Below the pieces are notes generated by a model that was given only the letters and a program-made list of their open reading frames with translations, did not search any database and was not told the origin of the DNA. 64,000 nucleotides of DNA from Novosphingobium sp. AAP83 (GTDB lineage: Bacteria > Pseudomonadota > Alphaproteobacteria > Sphingomonadales > Sphingomonadaceae): positions 124,001 through 188,000 of the forward strand of contig NZ_LJHY01000003.1 of the NCBI RefSeq assembly GCF_001295795.1, in the 5' to 3' direction. Shown in pieces: positions 47,701-56,711 of this stretch. Numbering within the stretch: position 1 is the first letter of the stretch; the number at the start of each line of letters is the position of its first letter. The position numbers and the translations under genes were made by a program.

Positions 47701-50700
47701 AGCCCGCCGGTTGAAACGCTTCCTCCGCCCAGCCACAGCATATCGTAAGCCGTTGCCTCGCCCGTTGAAATAGCGTTTGTGGCAACGATGCCGAGGTTCG
47801 AAGCTGCGAAAATCGTGCCCGTGGCAATGCTACCGCCAGAGCGAAGCCTCACAGAGTTCAAATCGCCGTTTGATCCGGTTGGCACACCCATGCCCGCGAC
47901 AAGGTTGCCGGTGGTGATGTTGGCAAGACTTTCAGCGGTAATAGAGTCGGTTACCGTGACATTACCGACATCAATTAAGCCCGTGGCCGAGAGGTCCAAG
48001 GCCCCGGCTGTAACATCATCAAGCGACAATGTTGTGCCTGCGATTGCTTCAACCAAACCAACGGCCGATATCGAACCAAGGTCGATCGCGCCAAGAGCGC
48101 CAAGCGCAAGCGTGCTTTGGGTTGCCAGATTGGCATGGGCGACAAGGTTCTGCCCGGAGCTCAAAGTGAGCGCCGTGGTGCCGGTCAAGGTTCCCAGCGT
48201 TGCAGGCACGACCGGATCGAGCACCCAGTTCGCCGCTCCGATTGCGACCGTTCCTGCTGCCAGCGTCGATTGATCGAGGGTAAGAGACGTTGAGGTCGAC
48301 GAATTGAGCTGGAACACGCCAGTGACGGTTACTGCGGAATTGGCCAGCGAAATCGGATCAACAATTGCCAAATTCGCTGCATTGTTTGCCAACGAAAACA
48401 GAGATATGTTGGTTGCAGAGACAGAGCTGTCCTTGATGATGAACTGGGCCGCACTGCCAAGCTTGGCTTGCGTCCCGTTAATCAGACCTGTTCCTTCAGT
48501 AGCTGAAGACGCAAAGATCAAGTCTTGGGCTACAAGATTGCCGCGTTGTGAAGGTTGGCCGGACCGGCTTGTTACAAAAGCCGAGCTTCCCGCAATTGCA
48601 AATGGATCGGTACTGCCGATGGCAGCATTTCCGCCATTGCCGGTTGAAGCGCCCGATCCGCCTTGACCACCCAATGAGTTAGCTTCCCAAGAGGCCAAGC
48701 CATTGATCGTGACCGTACCACCTTCAACAACCAACCTTGCGCCGCCGCCGGTGGCGTTGCCGCCAGTGCCGCCAATAGCCCCGGCGATATTGACATCGCC
48801 TGCGCCACCATTACCGCCCGCGGCATTGGCCAAAGCAGCGATACTTCCGTAAGTGGCAGATCCAAGGTTGAGGGAACCGGTATCGGTCCCGCTTATCAAG
48901 CCGGTCCGAATTTGTCCGCCCGCAGCTTCACCGCCATTGCCGCCAGCAGCTTCAATGCCACTGCCACCCAGCCCGCCTATGCCAGAAGCAATTGCTTGAA
49001 GACCCCCTGTCTGCAAAGTTCCATTGCCGGCGCTGCCAGCAACCAAAACAGTGCCCCCCTCACCGAGACCACCACCTCCGCCCGCCTGACCGGGATCGAT
49101 AGCATTGCTTCCGGCACCACCTGTGCCAGTGGCATTAACGGATACGGAACCAGCCGAGATCGCAGAAGGTCCGGAAAGTGCATTGCCTGCCAAGATGTTG
49201 ACAGTGCCGCCCGAGCCGGCACCGCCGTTCGCGCCCAAAAGGCCGCCACCTGAATCAAATGCAACGCCATTGGCGCCCAAACCAAACGCGGTGATGTTCA
49301 CGTTCGCGAGTGTTACATTGCCGCTATAGGCATAGATATTGGCTTGACCGCCGATCCCGGTCCCAGCGCCGAATGCCTCTCCGCCGGTGCCGCTTGCATT
49401 CAGCTGCGTCTGACCGATGACCGAAATCACCCCGCCATTACCAAGGACTGAGGGGGTTCCGGCACTAAGCGTTGCAAGACCGCCGGTGCCAACTCCGCCC
49501 GTGGTGGTAAGGTCTCCAGCACCACCTTCACCACCTAGGCCGGCGACGTTTAAAGTGAGATTCTGGCCAAATGTTGCCAAACCACCGTTAAAATCTACCG
49601 CTGCGGTTCCGCCGGTTCCGTCACCACCTTGCATCAAGGAGAAGATAGTATCCAACGCGTTGCCACCTATGCCAGTGGCCAAGAGATTGGTCGCTCCTGC
49701 AACGGAGAACACACTGCCCCCAGTGCCGGAGATTCTGGCTGTTCCGCCCAGACCATGCCCCGCCGGACCTTCTTCTTCGACGTTGGACCCCTGCCCGAAA
49801 GCTTCGATATCCAATGATCCGTCCAACTGGATTGAACCGCCGCTACTCAAGGTGATCTCAGCTGTGCCACCGCTACTGGTACTTTGAGGAAACGGAATAG
49901 CCGTGCCACCACCAAGGCCATTGGCGAGCAACCCTGTCCCAAAGGCGACGGTTATCGTACCACCTGTTTGCGCATCAAGGTTGACTTGACCGCCCGTACC
50001 GAAGGACACACCAGCGTTTCCACTACCGCCAAGAGCACCAGCATTGGCAGTCAAGGCTCCGTTGAAATCGAGCGTGTGCCCATCACGCGCGCCAATATAA
50101 ATCTCGCCGCCGGTTCCATTCGAAGCGAAGCTGCCCACATCAGGGTTCGACCCACCAAGACCCTGCGCGCTAACCGAAACCCCACCATTAAAAGTCGTCG
50201 TGTCCGGACCGACCCCTGAGACTAAAACATTGATTATGCCGCCTGTGCCGTTGCCTCCTTGGCCAAAACCTGTGGCATTACCACCAACACCTTCGGCTGC
50301 AATAATCGTATCGGCAAACGTATTAGCAAACGTTAGGCTGCCCCCGTTACTCCCGGAAACATCAATGAGGCCGCCGGTACCGCTTCCGGCCAAGCCTTCC
50401 TGCGCATCGCCACCAATGCCGCTCGCTTCGATGTTTACAAAACCACCGATCGTTATGGTGTGGTCACCTGCCGCACTGATTGTGCCGAGGCCACCGAAAC
50501 CATCTCCGCCGGTCGGTAGGCAGGTTGAACAAAAGAGACCAGCCCCCCCTGTACCGACAGCGCTTACACTAACGCCTCCAGTTATCGCAACCGATGAACC
50601 TGCCGTACCTGCTGCAAGGATATTGGCACTGCCACCAAGACCGGTACCGCCAGCACCAGACGAGGCCTGAACTCCACCGCCAAAACCGTTGGCATTAATC

Positions 50701-52172
50701 CCGGCATTGCCCAAGATGGTGATCTGGCCACCGTTGCTTGCTTGAATGGTCGCCAAGCCGCCGGTACCGCTCAATCCGGTTGATCCGGGCGAAGATGCTG
50801 CGGCACCAAAGCCTTCCGAGTTCAGCGCCACACTGGCGTTAAGATTGGCGACACCGCTAGAGTCGGCCAAAATTGACACGTCATTGCCGACAATCGGCCC
50901 CATACCAGAAAATCGATTGCCACTGATCGAGAGATTGCCAACAACGTTTAACACGCCGCCAGCATTGGCAAAGAGGCTGGAGCTGGCTCCAGTGGCTATG
51001 ATGCCAGCATTAGAGGCAAAGTTAAGCCCACGCGCAAGGTTTGAACCAAGGTTTACGCCTCCGTTTACCCTCGCAACAAAGTTTGAAGTGATGTCCGCGT
51101 CGCCACCGATGACAGAGACCTGTCCTGTACCGCCAGCCGATGGGACAAAAGTTTGACTGCCGCTGAATAGGCCTAGATTATTGCCGCCCGACAAAATGAT
51201 GGTATTGCCATCAATGTTGGCAGCGCCAGCAATGGCAAAGCCAAGCTGACTGCCGCTGCCAATGGCCATAGTGATTGCGTCGTTCTTGGCAACGGCAACC
51301 ATGTAAATGCGGCGGGTGTCTGCGACACTCAAAGCAGCAGGGCCGGTGATCGTACCTACATTCTCGATGACCGTACCCGTTGCGCTGGTGCCGTCATCGA
51401 CCGTTATCGTGAATAGCCCGCTGGGGGAGAAGGTGATTTCAGCAGAATCAGCTGCCACTAATGCAGCTGATCCATTTACGGTAATGGTGCCGCCGTTATA
51501 AATTCGCGGAGCCACGAGAGCGACATAGGAATTACTGGTGGTTGTATCGATCGTCGCGCCGGGGAGGATGCGGACCTCGGAGCCCGGAACCAAAGCATTG
51601 GTTGTGAGCGAGCCGAATGGATTGAAATTGTATGTACCCGCCGTGCCGAAATTGCCTGTGTTATCGTACTCTAAATCGAGGGTCGTGAGCGCGAGACTGC
51701 CGACGTCGAAGTTTGCGGTTGAACCAAGGATGATGCCGCCGGGGCTGTAGAAGAAGATGTTACCGCCGGGAACGTCTGTACCGGACACATTGATATTCGA
51801 CACGACGTTGCCATTGAACTGGACAGACCTTGTCGAACCTGACGGGATGATGCGGTTCAGTACTGCATAATTGTCAAACGAACCGTCTGTGCGGGTAAAT
51901 GTCGCGGTCGTGCCTGCGGTCTGGAAATTAATCGGGCCGCCCGTAATCGCGTTATCAGACGGAAGCCAATTGATAACCGCGCTGTCGCCACTGATACTGA
52001 TATCGGTTACGCCGGAACCGATACTGACTGAAAACGAGCCTGCCCCCGGGCCATTGACCGTACCCTGAAACGATTGCGCTTGCGCCACCGGTGCGTGCGA
52101 GAGCAGCGCTGTTGCCAGTGCGGCGCTGGAGGCCGAAACGAGCTTGCGGGAAAGTGACGGGATCGGGCGCAT
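44769..52172 (-). CDS. Giant filamentous-haemagglutinin-like exoprotein (TpsA)
   Basis: A 2467-residue TpsA. Signal peptide 1-33 (ending VAQAQ), then the TPS secretion domain with NRIIPSGSTRSVQFNG and PGGNIFFYSPGGIILGS. The body is a predicted right-handed beta-helix, very rich in Gly, Ser, Thr, Ala and Asn; residues about 450-1350 carry many GGTGG-type turns and then two tandem copies of a 273-codon unit. Cys pairs are rare: FCSTC near 547 and C2341/C2348. A Glu/Ala-rich and then Pro-rich tail ends the protein. The ATG at 52172 shares a base with the tpsB stop (TGATG). Role: secreted adhesin or matrix filament; no toxin domain is visible. Confidence 0.92.
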   Translation of the reverse strand: MRPIPSLSRKLVSASSAALATALLSHAPVAQAQSFQGTVNGPGAGSFSVSIGSGVTDISISGDSAVINWLPSDNAITGGPINFQTAGTTATFTRTDGSFDNYAVLNRIIPSGSTRSVQFNGNVVSNINVSGTDVPGGNIFFYSPGGIILGSTANFDVGSLALTTLDLEYDNTGNFGTAGTYNFNPFGSLTTNALVPGSEVRILPGATIDTTTSNSYVALVAPRIYNGGTITVNGSAALVAADSAEITFSPSGLFTITVDDGTSATGTVIENVGTITGPAALSVADTRRIYMVAVAKNDAITMAIGSGSQLGFAIAGAANIDGNTIILSGGNNLGLFSGSQTFVPSAGGTGQVSVIGGDADITSNFVARVNGGVNLGSNLARGLNFASNAGIIATGASSSLFANAGGVLNVVGNLSISGNRFSGMGPIVGNDVSILADSSGVANLNASVALNSEGFGAAASSPGSTGLSGTGGLATIQASNGGQITILGNAGINANGFGGGVQASSGAGGTGLGGSANILAAGTAGSSVAITGGVSVSAVGTGGAGLFCSTCLPTGGDGFGGLGTISAAGDHTITIGGFVNIEASGIGGDAQEGLAGSGTGGLIDVSGSNGGSLTFANTFADTIIAAEGVGGNATGFGQGGNGTGGIINVLVSGVGPDTTTFNGGVSVSAQGLGGSNPDVGSFASNGTGGEIYIGARDGHTLDFNGALTANAGALGGSGNAGVSFGTGGQVNLDAQTGGTITVAFGTGLLANGLGGGTAIPFPQSTSSGGTAEITLSSGGSIQLDGSLDIEAFGQGSNVEEEGPAGHGLGGTARISGTGGSVFSVAGATNLLATGIGGNALDTIFSLMQGGDGTGGTAAVDFNGGLATFGQNLTLNVAGLGGEGGAGDLTTTGGVGTGGLATLSAGTPSVLGNGGVISVIGQTQLNASGTGGEAFGAGTGIGGQANIYAYSGNVTLANVNITAFGLGANGVAFDSGGGLLGANGGAGSGGTVNILAGNALSGPSAISAGSVSVNATGTGGAGSNAIDPGQAGGGGGLGEGGTVLVAGSAGNGTLQTGGLQAIASGIGGLGGSGIEAAGGNGGEAAGGQIRTGLISGTDTGSLNLGSATYGSIAALANAAGGNGGAGDVNIAGAIGGTGGNATGGGARLVVEGGTVTINGLASWEANSLGGQGGSGASTGNGGNAAIGSTDPFAIAGSSAFVTSRSGQPSQRGNLVAQDLIFASSATEGTGLINGTQAKLGSAAQFIIKDSSVSATNISLFSLANNAANLAIVDPISLANSAVTVTGVFQLNSSTSTSLTLDQSTLAAGTVAIGAANWVLDPVVPATLGTLTGTTALTLSSGQNLVAHANLATQSTLALGALGAIDLGSISAVGLVEAIAGTTLSLDDVTAGALDLSATGLIDVGNVTVTDSITAESLANITTGNLVAGMGVPTGSNGDLNSVRLRSGGSIATGTIFAASNLGIVATNAISTGEATAYDMLWLGGGSVSTGGLNASNRVLIANASMEAIGQLAIGFDANLVFAATPVVPTSGPITINGPVSATSFSAATQGAFTSGAITVVASTTGSGSLLVNAGGVLTATDLTARNALALSASGSISTGALVSDLQGVSVNTLNGSIATGAITARNDVTLGASQALTVNGNIDARSVFGTAGANSSFGEIASNGAISLSALGTMDVERANAAADISLESIGNLVAGDLAAGGGTPTGMNGEFNSINLRSDGGITAGVLFAGSNLNVFANGDISTGQATAYDLLLLSGGSVSTTNLNASNRVLIANRSMEAIGQLANGFDANLVFASPVVATGGAISVGAVSAAAFTAATLAEFASQSITVLPSTTGSGNLLITADGALNADNLVAANRLNLVAGGALSTGSLRSDTQGVKVAALSGNATTGAITARNDVLISTPQSLSVGGPINARDVVLLAGADVSTGGVFAGASSANPVNPAQSTNPTGRVLIASNSLAAESFLRSASVDYAALLAASPIRTGGTVNVGAVSAGRFVSYSQGAMTGSAITTSALLDVETGGRVNITQRWISPLATIASADIRIIDNGSLTDAAGRPVLSGLHSTPTGSIRLVSIGGEQTLIGDGLIGTGYALSAAEFGLISTGDLVIGASSSTASSASMRIGNLALTAGGTVGQSIVAGPSGRILFATGNRNTQTMGGSIRITGNVTGSGFAGSNVLEFATGRFELDAATGSLSLTQTGTALGGTVEIAAANIHIASGSILERLAADPFYVGYVDDLNNAAAVSRPEGVLRALGLDLFPTGTLYIQNTGTVLDPAGFFADFALSEVTPPANASPASIALIVNGKWQTPAGVIGGIAARDLVVNSIDTLALYTASSAVNGCALNAASCTATQELLDPTPAITGQIAIVSTNVLGNTPQFTPDPASSVSVASDESAQATEEAQEEAEAAVAAAITSESASSPIAPPPQIIDSAPLQQKPPIDQPVAGSGNPSLIGSAVNENSAEGTAQ
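46430..47955 (-). repeat. Tandem duplication inside tpsA (unit about 815-819 bases)
   Basis: Two consecutive copies: the first spans about 47250-47955 and the second about 46430-47136 plus linker. Equivalent points lie 819 bases apart (GATTGGCGTC at 46802 and 47621) or 813 bases apart (CATCGTTGCG at 46481 and 47294). Shared protein strings are STGQATAYD/STGEATAYD, NASNRVLIAN and SMEAIGQLA-GFDANLVFA. A shorter, diverged third copy (GRVLIASNSLAAE) follows near 46300. Confidence 0.85.
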
Positions 52173-53938
52173 CAGAAAGCACTCCACGGCAGGAGACGCG
52201 TAGTCAGCGTAAGAAGAAAACGGGGGTCGGATTTGAGCGCTTGCAAGCCGACCTTTTCAAGCGGGACGGCCAATGTGGCGTCCAGCCGGAAGCGCGCGCC
52301 GATTTCGCTGCGAATGCCGCCCCCGGCAGAGGTAAGCCGTTGCGATCCGGCACGGTCCTTATTCCACACCCATGCTGCATCGAAATAAACAAACGGCTGG
52401 ATGCGCACTTTGCTGCCGCGCGACAGACCAAACCGAGGACCGCGCATTTCCGCGCTACTGCCCATCGCATCATCGCCGATCAGTTCGCCCGGATCATAAC
52501 CACGCCCGATGGTAAAGTTACCAGCGGAAAACTCTTCAAAGCTCAGCAATGGCTTGAACGCATATTGCGCGCGCGGTGCAAGCAGGAACGAAATATCACC
52601 GAACGAGCGTTCATATTCACCCTGCCAGCGCACCGTCGTGGCGCTGCGTGAGCCGTCAGTACGGCTGGGAGGCGTCAGCCCCACACAAGCAGCACCGGTG
52701 CATCCGTTTGTCGCATCAAGGATGGCCAGGCCTTGCCGCACTTCCAGCGAATTGCTATAACGCCAGGCTGGACGGGGGCGGCTGAGATCAATGCCGTCCA
52801 TGTCAAACCGCGCCCAGCCTACCCGCACTTTATCGCGCGACAGCGGCCCGATGAAATCGACGTCCTGATTGATCAGGTCCAGCCCGCCCGAAAGCCACCT
52901 GTTGCCCGCCTGCGCACGCTTCAGCGGATAGCGGGCATAGAGGCTGGCAAACAGGGTACGCGCCTCGATCCTGACGCCCGCAGGCAGACCTGCCACGTTG
53001 GGGTTGGTCCACGCGTACGTCATTTGCGCGCCAACGATCAGCCCGTTCCTGCCGGGGCGGAATTCGTGGCTGCCTTGCAAGATGTGCTGTTCGCTGAAGT
53101 CCTGCGTGGCGTAATAGGAAAGCGAGGTCACATCACCAAGGCCGGTGATCCCGAACGCCTGCGCGCGCACTTGCCCGCCAAACCGGCCCGTTGCCTCGGA
53201 AGCCAGATTCTGGAGCGTCAGGTCTACGGCATAAGGTTCGCGCAGCACGCTGACTTCGCCGACCAGATCACCCGCGCCCGTGCCTGCGGGGCGCAGTGTG
53301 AGTTGGACATTATAGCCGGGCAGATCGCGCGCCAGCAGCAGATAGCGCTCGGCACGGTTGATGTTGAACACTTCGCCTTCGGTCAACGCACCAAGGTATT
53401 GTTGCAGCTTGCGCTCGGCCCCCTTGGTTTCGCCGCGCGCCCGCACCGACGATATCCGCGCATAGAGGACTTCCATCCGCACACGGCCATCTTCGATCTT
53501 CTGCGTGGGCACCTGCACGGCTGCCAGATAGCCGCGATTGCGCAACGCAGTGCCCGCAGCATCACGGATTTCGCACAGTACCGAAACCGATTGCTCTGTC
53601 CCGACATAAGGCTGCCATACTTGTGCCAGTTCTTCGGGGCTGGTCTCTTTCAACCCGCCAAACGTAACGTCGGCGATCTTGATCTTGATATTGGCATATT
53701 GGGGATCTGCCAAAGGGCATGGCGAACGCTCGATATCGCCTTTCACCGTCAGGCGTGAAGGCGCAGGCGTCTGCTGGCTGGTAACACCCTTGATATCGTC
53801 ACGCGTCGGGGCCGATGCGCCTGCTTGCGGATTGATATCTTGGCCATAAGCCTGCTGCGCCGCAAAGGCCAAGCCCGCTGCCGCCAAACGCGCGATACCA
53901 CGCTGCAAAGCGGCTCTACCTGAAACCCCGAAATTCAT
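52172..53938 (-). CDS. Two-partner-secretion outer-membrane transporter (TpsB, ShlB/FhaC family)
   Basis: A 588-residue TpsB. Signal peptide 1-33 (AAGLAFAAQQAYG), two POTRA-like domains at about 65-220 (IKIADVTFGGLKETSPEELAQ, LRNRGYLAAVQVPTQKIEDGRVRMEVL), then the barrel with FNINRAERYLLLARDLPGYNVQLTLRP and GYDPGELIGDD. The barrel's conserved motif region shows FTIGRGYDPG (the VRGY/tetrad-type loop 6). It ends LTTRLLPWSAF with a terminal Phe. Start ATG at 53938 fits the signal peptide; a longer frame to 54025 is unlikely. It exports the TpsA encoded directly downstream. The upstream 160 bases are AT-rich and should hold the operon promoter. Confidence 0.93.
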   Translation of the reverse strand: MNFGVSGRAALQRGIARLAAAGLAFAAQQAYGQDINPQAGASAPTRDDIKGVTSQQTPAPSRLTVKGDIERSPCPLADPQYANIKIKIADVTFGGLKETSPEELAQVWQPYVGTEQSVSVLCEIRDAAGTALRNRGYLAAVQVPTQKIEDGRVRMEVLYARISSVRARGETKGAERKLQQYLGALTEGEVFNINRAERYLLLARDLPGYNVQLTLRPAGTGAGDLVGEVSVLREPYAVDLTLQNLASEATGRFGGQVRAQAFGITGLGDVTSLSYYATQDFSEQHILQGSHEFRPGRNGLIVGAQMTYAWTNPNVAGLPAGVRIEARTLFASLYARYPLKRAQAGNRWLSGGLDLINQDVDFIGPLSRDKVRVGWARFDMDGIDLSRPRPAWRYSNSLEVRQGLAILDATNGCTGAACVGLTPPSRTDGSRSATTVRWQGEYERSFGDISFLLAPRAQYAFKPLLSFEEFSAGNFTIGRGYDPGELIGDDAMGSSAEMRGPRFGLSRGSKVRIQPFVYFDAAWVWNKDRAGSQRLTSAGGGIRSEIGARFRLDATLAVPLEKVGLQALKSDPRFLLTLTTRLLPWSAF

Positions 53939-54100
53939 GCTGACGCCCCCACGTGTTTTTCCGTAAGGCGACCCATATTTTCTAATTGTTGCTACACCGT
54001 TAGCGACAGCAGCTTGATTGTGCAAACTCTTGCGATAAAAATCGGTTAACTCTGTTTTCTCTCAATATTTTATATGGTTAATAGTTGTTTAACTTAGCCG

Positions 54101-54370
54101 TCAGGGATCATTGTCGGCATGCCGCGACAAAAGCCGTTCAACGCGCTCGAGTTGCTCCGCCTGCAATTCCTTGATTTCGCGAAGAACATCGCGCAGTTCC
54201 GGATTATCCAATGCTTCCAGCATGTCAGCCATCAGAATGTCCCCGACCGAGGCAGGTGGCTCGATCGACGCTAGTGCATAAGCGCGTTTCAGGATCACGG
54301 CGATTTCCCGCAGCCGCCCATTGTCCATCAATGATCCGCGAGTCCCATTCATTTCAACATGATAGCGCAT
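54101..54370 (-). CDS. Small hypothetical helical protein
   Basis: An 89-residue frame with a coherent helical, charged sequence (NGRLREIAVILKRAYALASIE, LRDVLREIKELQAEQLERVERLLSRHA). It resembles small regulatory or dimerising proteins but I recognise no family. The start is uncertain: ATGs at 54370, 54352 and 54328 are in frame, and none has a strong ribosome site. It lies upstream of tpsB on the same strand, 163 bases away. Confidence 0.6.
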   Translation of the reverse strand: MRYHVEMNGTRGSLMDNGRLREIAVILKRAYALASIEPPASVGDILMADMLEALDNPELRDVLREIKELQAEQLERVERLLSRHADNDP

Positions 54371-54562
54371 TTTTCATAAACTTGGCACCTTTTGCGGATG
54401 CCTAGACCTGCCAATGGGCCAAACAAACAACGCAAAGATGCGCATATGTGCAGTTTCGTTGGCGCAACAAGAATGCGATAAGTCTGCTGCGGCCTTGGAA
54501 CGATTGCAAAAATCGTGCAGGACCGGGAGGATATTCCAGAATGGCAAATACAGGAACATAGC

Positions 54563-55699
54563 GTGCAGACATTTGTGACGGAACGGGTCGCCTGGCCACC
54601 CACAGCGCCGGAATTGCGCGCGCAAGTGCGCAAACTCGTCGCCGACCACAGGCCGGGTGACGCTGTCTCGCGCGCCAATTGCTGGACCAGGGCAGACGCA
54701 GAATTCAGCCGCCTGCTCGGACAGGCGGGGCTCATCGGGATGACATGGCCCAAAGAATATGGCGGCCATGAACGCAGCGCACTTGAGCGCTATATCGTGC
54801 TTGAAGAATTGCTTGCGGCTGGCGCCCCCGTCGGCGCGCACTGGATTTCTGACCGGCAAACAGGTTCGCTCCTGCTGCGTTATGGCAGCGAAGAGGACAA
54901 GCGCCGCTGGGTGCCCGGCATGGCGCGCGGTGAAGTTTTTGCCTGCATCGGCCTGTCCGAACCGGGGGCAGGCTCCGACCTTGCCTCGGTGCGCACGTTC
55001 GCGCGGCGGGATGGCAACGATTGGATCATTTCCGGCCAGAAGGTGTGGACCACCAACGCCCATCACTCGCACATGATGATTGCGCTGATCCGCACCGAAG
55101 AAGGATCGGAACGCAACAAGGGGCTCTCGCAGTTTGTCGTCCCGATGGACGCACCGGGGCTCACCATCCGCCCGATCATCGATCTGACCGGCGGCCATGA
55201 TTTCAACGAGCTGTTCTTCGAGGACGTCCGCGTTCCCGGCACCGCGCTGGTCGGTACCGAAGGCAATGGCTGGCAGCAGGTCACGGCGGAATTGTCGTTG
55301 GAGCGCTCCGGCCCCGAACGCTATCTCTCCTCGCTGTCGCTGCTGATCGAACTGATCCGCGTGGCCGAAAAGGCCGCATCGCCTGAAATCAATGCGCTGA
55401 TTGCTCGCTTGACCGCCGAAGCATGGACTTTGCGCATGATGAGCACGGCGGTGGCCTGCAAGATCGCACGCGGCGAAGATCCGGCGCTGGAAGCCACGAT
55501 GGTGAAAGACATGGGCAACAGCTATGAACAAGCCTTGCCCGAACTGGTGCAGGCTGCGGTGAATGTCGATCCTTCAGGGCCGGATGCACTCGGGCTGGCG
55601 CTGGGCTATCTGCTTCAGATGTCACCGTCATTTTCGTTGCGCGGAGGCACCCGCGAAATTCTCAAAGGTATCATAGCACGGGGGCTTGGCCTGCGATGA
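54563..55699 (+). CDS. Acyl-CoA dehydrogenase (first subunit of a pair)
   Basis: A 378-residue FAD acyl-CoA dehydrogenase: WPKEYGGHERSALERYIVLEE, FACIGLSEPGAGSDLASVRT (FAD/substrate site), KVWTTNAHHSHMMIALIRT, DVRVPGTALVGTEGNGW and the C-terminal SLRGGTREILKGIIARGLGL. At the usual catalytic-base position I see no clear Glu, though GGTREI near the end holds one in the isovaleryl-type place. GTG at 54563 is chosen, with AGGA seven bases upstream. Its stop overlaps the next ACAD gene (ATGA), which suggests a heteromeric enzyme like those of steroid side-chain degradation. Confidence 0.92.
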   Translation: MQTFVTERVAWPPTAPELRAQVRKLVADHRPGDAVSRANCWTRADAEFSRLLGQAGLIGMTWPKEYGGHERSALERYIVLEELLAAGAPVGAHWISDRQTGSLLLRYGSEEDKRRWVPGMARGEVFACIGLSEPGAGSDLASVRTFARRDGNDWIISGQKVWTTNAHHSHMMIALIRTEEGSERNKGLSQFVVPMDAPGLTIRPIIDLTGGHDFNELFFEDVRVPGTALVGTEGNGWQQVTAELSLERSGPERYLSSLSLLIELIRVAEKAASPEINALIARLTAEAWTLRMMSTAVACKIARGEDPALEATMVKDMGNSYEQALPELVQAAVNVDPSGPDALGLALGYLLQMSPSFSLRGGTREILKGIIARGLGLR

Positions 55700-56664
55700 A
55701 CGACGAGCAGCGCATGCTGGCAGACATGGCCAGCAATCTTTTCGCAAGCCTTGGCACGTCCGCCACGATTGAAACCAGTTGGAGCGACATCAGCGATCTC
55801 GCGCTGGACGGCTTACTGCTGACAGAAGAGCAAGGCGGTTTTGGCGGATCATGGGAAGACGCCCTGATCGTGTTCAGACTGGCTGGCTACAACGCCTTGC
55901 AACTGCCTGTTGTTGAAGCGGTTGTTGCCGCATCATTGGCAGGCCGCAATGACGGGCGCGGCACGATCGCAAGCTCTGCCAACGGCACGATGGACGGGGA
56001 TCGCTTCACCGGCACGATCGGCGGCATCTGCTTTGGCAAAGGCTCAAGCTTTATCGTGGCTCCCTACCCCACCGGCGGATCGATGGTCATCGAAACAGCG
56101 GCGCTTGCGCTGGAAGATCAAACCAGCGTGGCTGGCGAAGCGCGCGAACATGCAACATGCGAAAACGTGCCCGTCACCTGCATCGAAGCCGATGTCTTTG
56201 CCATCGGCGCTTTGGCCCGCGTGGCGCAAATTGCGGGCGCGATGGATGCGGCCTTGGCCAAGTCGGTTGGCTATGCCAATGATCGCCAGCAATTCGGGCG
56301 GCCTTTGGGCAAGTTCCAAGCGGTACAGCAGAATCTTGCGACATTTGCCTGCGAAGCCGCCGCTGCAAACTGCGCCGCGATGGGCGCGTTCCAGGCTATG
56401 GCGCGCGGATCAGCCCCGTTCGAAACTGCTGCGGCCAAATTGCGCGCCAACCGGGCCATCGGCATCGGCACCGCGCTTGCCCATCAGGTGCACGGCGCTA
56501 TCGGCTTTACCATCGAATATGATCTGCACCCGCTCACGCGCAGGCTCTGGGCGTGGCGTTCCGAATTCGGCAGCGATGCCTATTGGTCAGGCGTGCTTGG
56601 CGCGCAGGTCGTCGCGCGCGGGGCGGATAACTTCTGGGCCGATATCACGGCGCTCGATGGCTGA
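55696..56664 (+). CDS. Acyl-CoA dehydrogenase family protein (second subunit of a pair)
   Basis: A 322-residue, shorter and more divergent ACAD: MNDEQRMLADMASNLFASLG, LLTEEQGGFGGSWEDALIVFRLAGY and the C-terminal SVGYANDRQQFGRPLGKFQAVQQNLA and VHGAIGFTIEYDLHPLTRRLWAW. Its middle beta domain is reduced. In heteromeric ACADs of sterol degradation one partner supplies catalysis and the other completes the FAD site; this pair fits that plan. It is translationally coupled to the first subunit by ATGA. Confidence 0.9.
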   Translation: MNDEQRMLADMASNLFASLGTSATIETSWSDISDLALDGLLLTEEQGGFGGSWEDALIVFRLAGYNALQLPVVEAVVAASLAGRNDGRGTIASSANGTMDGDRFTGTIGGICFGKGSSFIVAPYPTGGSMVIETAALALEDQTSVAGEAREHATCENVPVTCIEADVFAIGALARVAQIAGAMDAALAKSVGYANDRQQFGRPLGKFQAVQQNLATFACEAAAANCAAMGAFQAMARGSAPFETAAAKLRANRAIGIGTALAHQVHGAIGFTIEYDLHPLTRRLWAWRSEFGSDAYWSGVLGAQVVARGADNFWADITALDG

Positions 56665-56673
56665 CGGTGTTCT

Positions 56674-56703
56674 GGCGGGCAGCGGCTTTGGCCCCTGCCC
56701 GCC
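56674..56703. terminator. Hairpin between convergent ACAD and FGE genes
   Basis: Nine-pair stem GGCGGGCAG/CTGCCCGCC with a 12-base loop. There is no T-run on either strand, so factor-independent termination would be weak. Confidence 0.5.
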
Positions 56704-56711
56704 CGCCTGCC

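Noticed and set aside
48600..50700. Repeated short GC-rich strings that look like a repeat array
   Set aside because: They encode GGTGG-type turns of the TpsA beta-helix; no identical spaced repeats as in CRISPR.
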